Made by a program: the position numbers and the translations under genes. Shown piece by piece: positions 1 to 13,000 of a stretch of 55,930 nt of DNA; within the stretch, counting starts at the first letter, position 1, and every line of letters starts with the position of its first letter. Under the pieces are notes generated by a model. It did no database searches. It saw only the letters and a list, made by a program, of their open reading frames with translations, and had not been told where the DNA came from. Source of the stretch: Intoshia linei (lineage: Eukaryota > Orthonectida > Rhopaluridae); the NCBI GenBank assembly GCA_001642005.1, contig LWCA01000097.1:1-55930 (forward strand), in the 5' to 3' direction.

Positions 1-152
1 TATAATAAAGTTACAATAAAAACGACATTACTTATGAAACGACCTAATATAATAACCCTCCAAATTGACCCCTTTTACAAATTTCCTCCCTACAAAGATT
101 GAGAATCCGTTGAGAATCACTGTTCTAGAATAAATATCTAATTTGACATTTA

Positions 153-2383
153 TTATTTATTATTACAATCACACGAAAAAAAAATTTTTAAATCTTGATA
201 TTTTTCATATTCCTTAACTTTATCCAATCCTGTATTTGAATGACTTTTTTCAATAATATTATAAAATTCAGTACAATAAAATGCGGAATATTTAAAAGAA
301 TTATCATGTACATAAAGTTTCCTAAAAGACAATAAAATGTAAATATAACAATGCACGATTAAAAGTTTAACTACACATTAATAAAATGGACGTCCATTTT
401 CTGCAGCGACATAATCATAGATTCATAGATCAGACTATTATATCATATAATTGATTTTTTCACGAAATTTTAATGGATTCTTTATTCATAATTTTGGGAC
501 CAAAATTTAGTAGGGTTTTTAAGGGAATATTTTTTTCTACGATTTTTTAAAGATTTTGAAGATAAATTTGAGACCAAAATTATCTACACACATGTATTAT
601 ACATTAAAACATATAGCTTCGCGACCAACGCTATCGAAAAAATTGCACGACTCACAAATAATAAATATAACAAATACTGTAAAATGTGATAAATATAAGG
701 TTAATATACATTAGGACAGTGGTTCTCAAATAAAAAATTCATAAAATTTATAAGAAAATATGAAGTAATAATATTCTCTTTGTCGCATTGAAATAAGATT
801 AATAAAAGTTGAAAAGTTTTTTTAATCTTATCCGCTACCATTCCAATGGAGCCTTGCCCATATTAATAACCACTACATTTGGGTTGTTTCAAAAAATATT
901 TTTTTAAATACCCAAAATAATATCTACTTATTGCCATTTTTGGTGAGTGACTGAGAGTATCAATAATAATAAAAGCTTTTTTTGAAAAGTTTTAGATAAT
1001 GCATACATTATATGCAAATTATATTATTCTATGCCATATAATAATATATAATATTAATGTATATTACCTTAACAAATGGCCATTTATATAACTATTTGAT
1101 GTAATTAAAAATTTAAAAAATAATTCCAAAATCACCGAAAAATATATCGTGACCCACCACGTCAAAACATTTTGGAAAACGCTGCATTATGGAGTATATT
1201 AAAGATATAAAATGTGGCTTCTTCTATTATTGTGGCACATTACATTTTTATAAAAATTTTTATCTATTTTATGTAAAATGATTCAACCAAAGGGATTTAT
1301 TTAAATAACTTATTACACATTTGGAATCGAATACTATTTTATAAAATGTTTAAATATACCAAGGAGAGAACAATTCAATGACATTATTCGGAACAATCAA
1401 TTCATTCGTATTTAAAAATATATAATAGTAATTATGGACATTTTCGATTTCATCGTATTCATAAGTCTTTATAAGTTGCATAGTCATATAATCCGTCTGA
1501 CAAACTTCACATATTGTTAGATATCTGGTATCTAAAAATATTTTAAATGTTTAACATTTGTAAACATTAAAAAATATATATATTTTTTGGTTTTAGATAA
1601 TTGAGTAGGTACTCGTAGAAATACCCGTAATTTAAAAGAGTTCAAAAATGACAAACAAAGTGATTTGAAAGGTGGAAAGTTATAACGATTAAACTTATAT
1701 TTATTTTTTATTTTCGATAAAATTAAAGATACCTGAAGGATATGTTGAAACTTTTCGGTCCGACTGTTTTAATGTCTTTTTATTTTCTACGATAAAAATT
1801 AAATTGTTATTATTAATAAACCATCTATATTTAAACCTTTTTCTTTTTCCCACAAATATATTTTTGCGTGTAAATCATTTATATAACATTTATATTTCAT
1901 TGCTAATCCATTTCTACAAAAAAATATAATAATACGTTGTAATATAGTAATTTAAAAAACTGTGACGGACTTGAATTAAATGATTAAATTAAGTTATGAA
2001 TTAATTATATTAAAATAAAGTACAATGTAATTAAGTTATATAAAATAATATATAGTAATCATTGATTACCAATCAATTACTTCCATTATAATAATAATTA
2101 TTATTCAATACTTTTTTAATACTCCTTAACTCAAAAAATTAACAAAACAAAACTACTTTTGATATATTTTTGATTTTTTTGAATATATAGTGTATGTTTA
2201 AGTTTTAAACTCTCCAAATATAGGTTGGTAATCCAGGTATAAATTGATATAATTACTACATAATGAATAAATATAATACATTTTATACAAATTTAATTCT
2301 TTACAATTCTTTTGGTACAGCGTCAATGTATTTTTGATAGTTCGATTACAATTTTCAAATAAATTACCTGTTGGTTTTTTCAT
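153..2383 (-). CDS. Unrecognised three-exon gene, 154 aa, Cys-containing
   Basis: Exons on the minus strand are 2383-2260, 1531-1360 and 321-153. They total 465 nt, or 155 codons including the stop. The donors and acceptors are GT/AG and the codon phase matches at both joins (phase 1, then phase 2), which is why I believe the gene although no family is recognised. I start at ATG 2383; an acceptor-like AG lies just upstream, so a further 5' exon is possible. The protein has no signal peptide or membrane helix. It carries a CEVC pair (TICEVCQTDY) early in exon 2, an acidic/aromatic stretch, the segment VIELFSPWKLYVHD across the last junction, and further Cys near the end (FYCTEF, FSCDCNNK). Metal binding or an OB-like fold is possible but is inference only. 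The second intron (1359-322) is 1 kb of A+T-rich DNA with nothing I can name. A hAT-like MITE lies just upstream. Confidence 0.6.
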
Positions 2384-2419
2384 TGAACCTTAATAAAAAT
2401 AAAAAATTATTATTTAGGT

Positions 2420-2587
2420 CAGGGTGGTACAAAAACATGGTGAAATCAAAAAGTAAATTTTACAAATTTCGCGGACCGCAACATTAAAAAATATTTACAA
2501 TATTATTTCATCATTGCTTCCCTCTTAGTTTTTGCAATGAAAGTTTAGCAAGCAATGATTGAATCAATGAAGCAATGAACCACCCTG
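2420..2587. mobile_element. Short hAT-like MITE with 8-bp target duplication
   Basis: The ends are inverted copies (CAGGGTGGT at the left, ACCACCCTG at the right). The element is flanked by near-identical 8-bp direct repeats, ATTTAGGT at 2412-2419 and ATTTAAGT at 2588-2595. An 8-bp duplication and CAG-type ends are typical of hAT elements. The 168-bp element has no coding capacity. Confidence 0.65.
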
Positions 2588-2672
2588 ATTTAAGTTGAAA
2601 ATATATATAAATTGATACAGTTGTTAAAAAAATTAAATTATTTTAATTTATCAACTAGAACTTGGGATGCTA

Positions 2673-2701
2673 AAGTGGTCCATATGGTATATGGACCACT
2701 T
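2673..2701. repeat. Perfect 13-bp inverted repeat (hairpin)
   Basis: AAGTGGTCCATAT is followed by a 3-base loop and its exact reverse complement. It is not inside a gene or a recognisable transposon. It could be a MITE core or a structured site. Confidence 0.6.
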
Positions 2702-2995
2702 GAATATCACCTTTTTCCTTAAATAATGAAAGTTTATTTTATAAATTCTTATTTATTTCGAATATTATATAAATAAGAAAAAATTCATAACCAATGATTT
2801 TCTCAAAAAAATGATTACAGAACGAACCCTAGGCTAATAGTTTTGGACCCAAATCGGAATCGCTGCTCTGGGTGCGCAAAAATATTGTGATGTTTGCGTA
2901 TTAAAAAATATTATTCTTACTTGTATAAATTTTATATATCTATTAAAAAAGTACAAAAAATTAGACATTCAAATTTAATATAAATGTATGTAAAG

Positions 2996-3325
2996 CAGGG
3001 ATCTGCAACATGTGGCCAGCGGGTCAAAAATGGACCATATAATAATTTTGGTGGCTCTTTGAGTAAATATGTAAATTATTTATATTTAAATTTTTCACCT
3101 TTAAAACACCGTTTTAAACATTTTCTACTATAATTGGCTCATTATAATAATTTTAATACAGAATTTTCACATGGTCCCGGATTTTATTTTATTGTAAATA
3201 TATTAGAAACGTTTCTCTTCAGTTAAAATTGAAATCTATTATGTGCAAATTTTCAAAAACGGGCTCTATATAATTTTTTGATATAAAGAAGTGGCCAACG
3301 AGATGCAAAAGGTTGCCGACCCCTG
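2996..3325. mobile_element. hAT-like MITE, 330 bp, perfect 8-bp target duplication
   Basis: It begins CAGGGATCTGCAAC and ends GGTTGCCGACCCCTG, imperfect inverted copies of each other. The identical 8-mer ATGTAAAG lies on both sides (2988-2995 and 3326-3333). There is no ORF. This is a non-autonomous hAT-type element. Confidence 0.75.
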
Positions 3326-3732
3326 ATGTAAAGAATACAAATGTAAACTACTTTTTTTCAATCCGCTGATATCAAAATTATTTAGATAAATATTAGTATT
3401 TTTTCTTTTAATCTAAAAAAAATGAACAAAGGCTTAAATAATATTAACCTCAATTGGTTTGCTAAATTTTTTGTTCACCATTTAGCAAAATAACCTTATT
3501 GTTAGTAGGCATGCATATCGAGCCTTACCTTAATATCTCAACTTAATCTATTTTGAAATTAACAAGATTATCAATATTATCAGACATGTTAAAGTAACCA
3601 GTTTAGCATAATATGTAATGTAATATAAAACATAATATTTTGACAGTCCAGTGATGATTATAATTAATATTCACACTATCAGTATTGTATCATTTAAACT
3701 TTAAATTAAAGTGGCCAGAAAAATACGTACTA

Positions 3733-4074
3733 CAGTCAAAATCTCATTTAACGAATGTCGAAATTTTATTTTCTATATAAATGCCTAAATATCTGGTATT
3801 TAACGAATTTTTGATTAACGAACGCGTAAATTCAATATTATTTTATTTTTTAAGTAGTTTTTTTAAATATTACATCGTCTCTTTTAAGAAGTCATGGAAT
3901 CTTTTTATATATATAAAATTATCATAAATTATCAATGTAAGATATTATTATAATAAAAAGTTTAATTATATGTTCATATTAAATATAATTTTGATAAATT
4001 TAAGAAATGTGTGCAGCAGCACATTTCTAATACAGTTAAATTTCTAATATTTTCGTTAAATGAGATTTTGACTG
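3733..4074. mobile_element. pogo/Tigger-like MITE, 342 bp, TA duplication
   Basis: The left end CAGTCAAAATCTCATTTAAC is repeated inverted at the right end (CGTTAAATGAGATTTTGACTG). TA flanks both ends. CAGT-starting termini with a TA target are typical of pogo/Tigger elements. The interior has no ORF. A truncated copy of its right half starts immediately after the n at 19440. Confidence 0.75.
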
Positions 4075-4909
4075 TATATACATAATCTCTCATGTTTCTG
4101 ACTTTAATATCAAAATATTTATGTTTGAGAAGTGTACGCGCAGGTTTTTAATAAATCTAATTTTAAAATTTAAATGACGGTACGGGTGTGTACGAATTAT
4201 ATAATATCAGCCAGTGTATGCTCTAATACGAATCTTGTAGCGATCTTTTTGACTGCTTTTTTGCTATTATTACATATACGGTAAAGCACCAAATTAATAT
4301 TTTATAATAATTTTAACAATTTTTCAATATATAATACTGTATTCTTTCCATAACTCGCCATTCTTGGGATTGAGAAAAAATTGGTGAGATAGGGAATTTG
4401 GCGAGATTTTAAATTTGAAATTTTTAAATCTCAAATTCTCATTTTCAAAACATTTTATTTAAAATTTAAATTAAAACTACAACAACGATTACTAAAAGTA
4501 ATACAACTTTGTTATTATCATATTTATATTTATTACAATCCTTTGCAATATTAGTATAATGCACCTGAAATATGTTTATAAAGTGCCGATTCCGTTAATT
4601 ATTGATAAATACTTGGTATTTTTAAGTAATTATTAAATTGGTACTGAATATATATCATCAAATTGAAAATGACAAAATAGGTTTCTATAATTTTATTTTT
4701 TCTGGAATTTATGCTATTTATGACAATTTTTGGGATTGGACTTTTTTGACTTTATTTTTAATATTATACACACACTAGCTTGGCTGTTTTGTACTACGTA
4801 CAAATAGCACCTAGCTCTGCTAAGGGCACTCTTTTATTATACCAAAAAAATAAATTCACGTTGAAAATCTAACTTAAATCCACTATTCACTATTATCCAT
4901 AAACAAGTG

Positions 4910-5006
4910 GTTCCCAAACTTGTTTCAGGTGGAACCATCATATGACATTACTGTGTGGTTCCCAAATTTGTTTCAGGTGGAACCATCATATCACATTACT
5001 TTTTAC
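4910..5006. repeat. Two-copy tandem duplication of about 48 bp inside arm B
   Basis: The unit beginning GTGGTTCCCAAA and continuing through AGGTGGAACCATCATAT occurs twice head to tail with only a few differences. The inverted copy at 6725-6775 has one unit, so the duplication arose in this arm alone. Confidence 0.75.
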
Positions 5007-5754
5007 TTTAAAGTGAATTATTCCACTTAATTTTTTTTTTAACACATTTGTGTAAATAATTTTAAAAACAATTATTATCCCATTTTTTTAATTTATTAGA
5101 CAGAATGTGTGTATAATTTTAAAAATAAAGTAAAAACAGTCCAATTCTAAAAATTGTCATAAATAGCATAAATTTCAAAAAAAATAAAATTATAAAAACC
5201 TATTTTGTCATTTTCAATGTGATGACATATATTCAGTACCAATTTAATAAATACTTAAAAATACCAATTGTGTATCAATAATTAATTGAATCTTCACTTT
5301 ATAAATATTTCAGTCGAAATTTACCATTATTGGAAAGGATTTTAATATAAAAATGATTGATGTTAAAAAAATGTGTCTATACTTTTGGCCTTTTTTCTTG
5401 TTTTATAAAAAAATTGGATTTTGTACTGAAAATTTTGCTAAATGTCAATCAGAATGAATACAGTATGATGATTAAATAAAAAAAATTAAAAAAACAATTT
5501 TCTTACCTATTTCGGATATCATGTTCTTTTTGAGACTCATTGAGACGTCTTATCTTCATTAGTTTGGACTGTTAGCTACTTAATGTAGTTTTTCTTTTTA
5601 CCATTTTATGTTAAATTTGTAACAATTATCAATAAAAAAAATAACGTTTCAGTTAGTATAAATTTAATTTTATATTTTATATTAAGTTGCGGTAGTGTCA
5701 TAAATTAATTAAAGTTTACAAAATTTTTTAAAAATGAAAATTTGAAATTTAAAC

Positions 5755-6557
5755 ATTGCGTAGCAATGAAAAATCATACCGAAGGAATGAATTATATAGA
5801 TTTTCACCCATATGTCTTTACTGGAAATGTGTAGACATACAATCCACATTTTTTTTGAAATTGTAGGATCAATATTTACATTTTCAATTTTTGATTTTAA
5901 TTGAAATATTTGAAAAATATTGGTTGATAAAATATTAAAAATTATTTTTTTTCCGGGAATGCGTAGATTTCTGGAGTTGAACTTTTGTATTTATATCAAC
6001 TGGAATAAGCTCTATCAGAATAATTTTTTTTTTAATTTTCTGACCATTAATTAGATCACATTTATTGTTTTAATAAAATGATTCGGAAAAAATATATATG
6101 AATACTAAAATGCTTTTTTGACCGTGAAGTCGTCACTTATTCGGATTTAAATTTTTGGTTTGTTAACATAATACAACTCTACCACTTGTAAATTTTTTGA
6201 AATTCTAGGACTGTTTTCAAAAAAAAAGGAAGGGTAATTTGGGCTTTGGCCCTGAAGATATAATTTTTTTAAATTGAAATTTTTGATTATGTTTATGATT
6301 TTAAAATCCGCATTAGCGTATATATTTTTTTAAATTTTCCAACTTGTTCAATTTTCAAAAAGAGGGACAACAGGGGTTTTTGATCCTGAAGATGTGAAAT
6401 TGGGAGGTTGAATTTTATGTTATTATATGCCCTGGAAAAAACTGTAATTTAAATGTGGTCTTTAAAAAATTCTAAGAGTGCTAGTTATTTCAAAAAAGTA
6501 ACACACACAGACAGACACACAAACAAAAATCGCGTCGCATTTTATATAAGTTAGGAT
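5755..6557 (+). repeat. Dispersed repeat family F, longest copy
   Basis: This noncoding, A+T-rich repeat ends in a conserved tail: CACACACAGACA-rich DNA, then ATCGCGT(C/A)GCAT, then TTATATAAGTTAGGAT. Another recognisable inner motif is GACCGTGAAGTCGTCACTTATTC. Copies or fragments lie at about 10198-10715, 11340-11770 (-), 16380-16492, 25610-25965, 35020-35530 (-), 43758-43990 (-) and 50000-50430. I see no clear ORF and no terminal inverted repeat. The class is undetermined; Helitron-like or a degraded element are options. Confidence 0.65.
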
Positions 6558-7041
6558 TCTGTCTAATAAATTAAAAAAATAGGATAAAAATTGTTTTTAA
6601 AATTCTTTACGCAAATTTTAACAAAACAAAATTAAGATGGAAAAAAATGGGATAATTGTTTTTAAAATTCTTTACGCAAATGTTAACAAAAAAAATTAAG
6701 ATGGAAAGTTCACTTTAAAGTAAAAAGTAACGTGATATGACGGTTCCACCTGAAACAAGTTTGGGAACCATTTATTTAAAGAGTTCATAATAGTGAATAG
6801 TACAATTTTTAAGTTAGATTTTCAACGTGAATTTATTTTTTTGTTAGAATAAAAATGTGCCGTCGACAGAGCTAGGTGCTGTTTGTACGTAGTACATAAC
6901 AGTCAATCTAGTTATTTATAATATCCTTGAATTAAAAAATATGTGTGGTGGGAGAAGGGTCCACTAATTGTACTACTTTGAGATTTTATCTGTGCTGCTA
7001 ATAAATAATTTCTTTTAAATTAATTGTTATTTTATTTTAAG

Positions 7042-10000
7042 GTTCAACTGATCGACGTCAATTGTTGTTATGGAAATTTAATCCTAGAGCATGCACCAAT
7101 TTAATTAGAATAAACGATAATATGGAATCTTTCGTTTATAGTAATCCTTAATTATATAAAATTCCATGATAATGTCTGTCTGTTTTTTTGATCGATTATA
7201 CTACACAAAAAAAATGTGTCAATAAAATTTATATAAATTTATGTAAGAATCAAAATTTTAGTATTTCAGCTTGAAAAAATATATACATATATATAAATGT
7301 ATATTATGATTCAATCAGCTCAATTTTAGAAATTATTAGGGAAAAAATAGATTAATTTGATTAATATACATTTCTATAGAAAAATATCGATATAAAGTCT
7401 AATTTGTAAATAAATAGTATAACATTTCATATTTTCCTGATGCATAGTTATATTTGCCAAATATATATTCAAAATTTAAATCGTCTCGAATTTATGATTC
7501 ATGATGTCAAAAATAATGGAGTCCATTATATAATTTTTTTTTCGTGTGCCCGAATAGGTTCCCGAACACTGTAGGTTCAGCTATTGTAAATTTTAATGTA
7601 TAATTTTATTTTTTATAATGCATTAAATGTTAATAAAATTAACTCCAAAATTTTATATCTATAGATTTTCAAATTTAATTTAAATTTTCATTTATTGCAT
7701 TTGATTTTACTAAGCTTTTTATCTATAGAAGAAAGTGTTCCTAAGCTAATATTCATTGGAGACAATATGGGAAATGTGATTCAATTAGAAAAATCTGCGA
7801 CAAACAATTTTAATTACATGTAATAATAATTTTAATATAAGCAATTACATGTATTCATATTAAGGTATTAATTTTTTTCAAAGAACAAAAATACAGGGTC
7901 ATACAGGATGAAATAAAAAATTCTAAGAACGGTGGTACAATTTGGTAAGCCTACATTTTTAAAAACATTGGTCTGCTCAAAAGAAATAGTTTTCATAAAT
8001 AAGATTTATAACATTGTGTGTAATCTTGCCATTATATGTATATTATTTATTGAAATCGTCATTTCTATTGACAAAAGTCTTACCTGCATGCGAAAAAAAT
8101 TAAAATGGGTCTAATTAATGACAAAAAAATATTTTTTTTCGATTTTATATTCAAAATTTCATTAGTAATTGCTAAATTGTATTTTTGCTTAAAAATAATA
8201 TAAACGTAATATATTTAACATAAATCACTTAATGACAGTCAGTTACATGAAGAATAATTATTTTGATTTCAATCAGATTATAATTATTTTAAATTATAAT
8301 GAAGTCAAATTCGTTACTGTTGGACCCATACAAGTTGTATGGTTGTAAGTTGTATCATAATGATACAATCATTTAAAAAATTTAATCGCATCATAATGAT
8401 ATTTTTTCACTTTTAAATGATGTATCATATAATTCACTTCTATTAAAAAATATTTTATACTGTTTTTCAGTTTTCTTACCGGATAAAGTAACGACAGTAC
8501 CATAAATACTGTCAAATACCTATAAAAATTATATCGGTTACATACATTGACGTTAAATTAGATAATTAAGATAATTAATTTTAATTTTGAACTAAAATTA
8601 CACCGTTGATCGACTTAAAATTAATAATAATCATAAAAAAATAATAATGAATTTCAGTTCAAAACATTATGGGTTTTTTGCAAAAGAAGCAGATAAATTG
8701 CAAAGCGGGCCGATGATTTTGTAATAATATTAAAAATAAACACTACACAATGTGTAGTACAGATATATTTTTATTGCATTTCAGATACATTAAGGCCCTG
8801 TATTTTTTTAGTTTCTAAAATTCGATAAAAAAGATTTTAATTTTCAAGTAAAATAGTTTATACTATTATTTAAAATTTATAATGTATTTCATAATATACT
8901 TGTATATATATTATATATTTTTGGATTGGAGTTATATTTTTGATGGATGAGGAGGAGATAATTCTCCTGTAACTGCTGTGCAACACCCTGTATTATTATC
9001 GATCTGAAGTTTATACTATGGTTTATTGGTTTTGTGGTTAATATATGAATAATCCTTTACGTCAAATTTTGTTTTACAATTTATTAAAAATTTTTCACTT
9101 TTGTCCGTTTTTGAATTCTGGTTAAATTGTGAATACTCAACAATTAATTTGGTTAATTTCGTTTTAATGCTGTTTAGACGAATAGGTTTTATATTAAATT
9201 TTTAAAGATATAACAAGGGTATTTCTTCGGCTATCGTACATATAGTATTATATCTGGAACGTTCAATGATCGTTAAATATCTTCTGAAAACAGATCTTAC
9301 ATTAGCAACACGGGTTTGCATTTTAAGATTTGATACGCGAGAGAAGTTTATATTTCTGGATACCCTGAATCGTAGATTTTTTATTTTCTGTTTTTATTAT
9401 TAATCAGCGAAGTTTTGTACATAATAAACGTTTAAAATTTGTTTGTTTAACATTTGTTTAAAATTTAAACGATATTACAAAACTTTAAAATCAAATTAAA
9501 TGAATTGTTTGTTGAATTAATAATAATGAAACAAGAATAATCGGTGTCTGATTGATGTATAACTAACAGGATTTAAGTAAATAGGATTACATATTTAATT
9601 TAATTAATATTAATCAGAACCAAAGTACTCATTTTCCGGTTTAATTATTAATAATCCAGAAATATTTTATGTACATTATATTATATTATTAAATATATTA
9701 TATTTTATAACCACATAATACTGTTAACAATATTACATTGATTAAGTTGAATTAATAGTGAATTGAGATTTATGAAAACTGTTTCCGTCGAATAGTATGA
9801 TGTTTTTAAAATTTTGACACTAACGAATGGTACTATGATGCTTAGAATTTTATTTCTCATTTTGTAGTACCCTGGATTTTTTGTTTTAGAAAAATTTTAA
9901 CACCTTAATATATAATGACATGGATAATAAATAAAAAACTACCTTATTCAAAACGGAAATTTTTTCAGATAAAAATTCCAACAAATTTTCTAAACGTCAT

Positions 10001-13000
10001 TGAAGAATCAATCAATGCATTAACTAAATATGCAAAACATTTTATTATATACATTTTTAGATTAGAAAGTATACCAACCTTTACAAAGAAAGAAAATGTG
10101 AATTGTATTTACGCCATTGGAAAATCTCACGACAGTAGCAATAACATGAATGTAAGTTGATCAATAACTTTGTAATTTGATTTTTTATATAACTACAGTC
10201 AGACTTCTCAACCCTCCATTTTGCCGCCACTAAAATGCTTTTTTGACCATGAAGGCGTCACTTATTCAGATTGAAATTTTTTGTGTGTGTTAACAGGATA
10301 CAACTGTACTACCTGTAAATTTTTTGAAATTCTAGGGCTGTTTTCATAAAAAAAGAAGGGTAATTTTTTAAATTCTAGGGCTGTTTTCATTAAAAAAAGG
10401 GTAATTTGAGGTTTTTGCTTTGAAGGTATATTTTTTTAAATGTAGATTTATGATAATATTTATGATTTTAAAATCCGTATGAAACCATATATTTTTTTAA
10501 ACTCTTGACTCGTTTGATTTTCAAAAAAAGAACAATTGGACTTTTTGACCCGTAAGATGTTAGTTTGGGAGGTTGAAATTTATTTTGCTAACATTCCGGA
10601 AAAAACTGTAATTGAAATGTGGAATTTATAAAATTCTAAAACTGGTAGTTATTGAAATAAACGGGAACACACACAGACACACAAACAAATATTGCGTAGC
10701 ATATTATATAAGTAAGAATGCTTATTAAGCAGTCATATAGAAAAATAATAAAAAATATAGTGGCTTTATTGACAGGTCTGACTATAATAAGTATAAGTTA
10801 CTTAGAAAATTGTCTTTAAAGTTCATGTCATCTTGAAACTACATTTGGTCACTTTAAATAAAACAATATCGAGTGTGATATAAGATATTACATTTGCAAT
10901 TAAATTTGAAGTTCGTGTTCAGATTTACGATTTTAATCGGATCATACTTCCCACCGTGTTATAAAGCTCTACTGTACAGACTTTTTTTAATTAAAACACT
11001 AAACTAAAATAAAATAAATACACTTATATTCCAAAATTATACATTGTACCATGTACATTAACAATCTAGAAATCAAAAAGTGTAGTATTATGCATGATTT
11101 ATTGCTTCAAAGAAAATTTGCTTATTGGAGGAACTGAATACGGAGATATATGTATTCATTTATATATAAAATGTTTATTAATAAGAATAAAAACAATAAT
11201 ATTTTTAAAGTGTTATGATTAATATTCATTCATTTTACGTATATAAAGTAATTTACAATGTTAGTAAAAAATGTATATCTGTATATTTATTTGTTACAAT
11301 TAATTTAAGAAAATATGAATACTTATTTCTAATAAATTTTTAGCGCAAATTTGATTTTCAGAAATTGAATCTTTCAAGGCCAAACCTAATATTTTTTTTT
11401 TAAATTCAAACGAGTTCTAGAATTATAAAAAATGCATAATCTGATAGAGATTTTAAACCATCAACGTTATGATAAATTTGAATTTCAAAATCTTATATCA
11501 TCATGGCCAAAATGACAAATTATCTTTTTTTTAAAAATAACAAAAATAATATTATTTTATTCAACATACATTGTGGGATAGATTTTAAAATGTCAAATAT
11601 AAAAATTTTCATTTTCAAGATGAAAACCTCAGATTACCCTTTTTTTAAAAAATGAAAATAGTCCTAGAATTTTAAAAAAACAAGTTGATACAGTTATATT
11701 CAGTTGACATGTCCAAAAAATTTGAACTGACAAAGTGACGACTTCACGATCAAAAAATCAGTTTAGAATTTTTTTTTATTTTGAAACTATTTTATTAACA
11801 AAAAATTTAAAGTAATTAGCGTCCAACAATTAAAAAAATTATTATTCTGATAATTCTAAATTACTTTTTATAAGTAAGGACTATAATATTATCGACCCAT
11901 ATAATGCACTAATGTATGTTATTTGAATGTAAATTTTAGATTTATGGGAATATGAAAAGAAATTTTCTGAAGATATAGTGTTTGACTATGATTCATCTGC
12001 CAGAACTTATGGAAATTTAGACACAATAGAATCAGGTAAATATCATTTAAATAATACTTATGACTACTATAATAACATTATCAATGGATATTACATTATA
12101 ATATAAAGTTTTGTTTTGAATCGTTATATTTACAATAAACGTCTAAAGTTAATAACTTACGAATTAATAATTCAATATTGCGTGAATTTAATATTTTATT
12201 AATTTGGAATATTTAGAAATTGGAAGTGAATTGAACGAGTTCACCAAATCATTAACATACTCCTTTGTATGTAAATACATAATGAAGGAACATAATATGT
12301 GCATAAATTCATTAGTGCTAATTGAACAGGATATAATATATTTGGTACATTTAATCACCATTACATTACTTCGTATACTTTTCTGGAATATTTCTATTTG
12401 CATCTATCTCTTTTTATTTGCATAAACAATTAAATTTACTGACCCCAAAAATTAAAACGGGTATCTAGTCAGTTCGACACGTTTTCAGGTGGTTTTACTT
12501 GAATTTAAAATATTTTTACGTTGCGCCAGCACATTTTATATGTGCTTACGAAAAATTGAAAACGACTATATACTATTTCATAAATGGTCAGTTACATCAG
12601 ATTTTTTTTGTTTTTCGTTCTGAAGCAACTTTTCTTGTTAAATTTGTAGCTTTTCCTATAAAAATCTTATACTATAATGAACATTTTCTATAAGCTAGTG
12701 TAGCGAGAAAAAAGATGTACTATCACTTTTAGTTTATTTGGAATAAATTTTAAACCGAAAATTTTTATTCGTCATCATAGATAAGTAGTTTTGGCTTTAC
12801 ATTTATCACCAAATAAACTAAAATTGATAGTACGTTTTTTTTCTGGTAAGCATATATAAGCACTTAAAAAATGTGAAATTTCTACTGTTTTGTTATTTTC
12901 ATTGTGCGGCAAATTTTTTTTATTGCTTCCAATATCACTCCAATGGAAAGAAGGTTGAGACATACTGGTTTAGTACAACGACTCAAACTTCCTGAATATG

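Larger units (their letters stand above)
4600..6915. repeat. Composite fold-back repeat (arms A, B, A', B')
   Basis: The left arm B (about 4773-5105) reappears inverted at about 6555-6915. Both outer ends carry the same signature, a TACTACGTACAAA-type motif next to AGCACCTAGCTC. A second sequence A (about 4600-4775) reappears inverted at about 5098-5275, inside the B arms. The interior also holds a copy of the dispersed family F. No transposase ORF is visible. Partial B copies occur near 36515, 47848 and 49475. I infer a non-autonomous fold-back or long-TIR DNA element that received secondary insertions. Confidence 0.6.

Noticed and set aside
12204-12425. The two overlapping ORFs on opposite strands near 12.2-12.4 kb as separate genes
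   Set aside because: The minus one (12188-12403) is a shadow. Only 12217-12344 on the plus strand has splice sites in phase with the WD40 exon at 11940-12035.
12499-12693. Possible exon after TTTTCAG at about 12488
   Set aside because: The phase fits the previous WD40 exon, but the translation shows no WD character and overlaps another equally open frame. Left out of the model.
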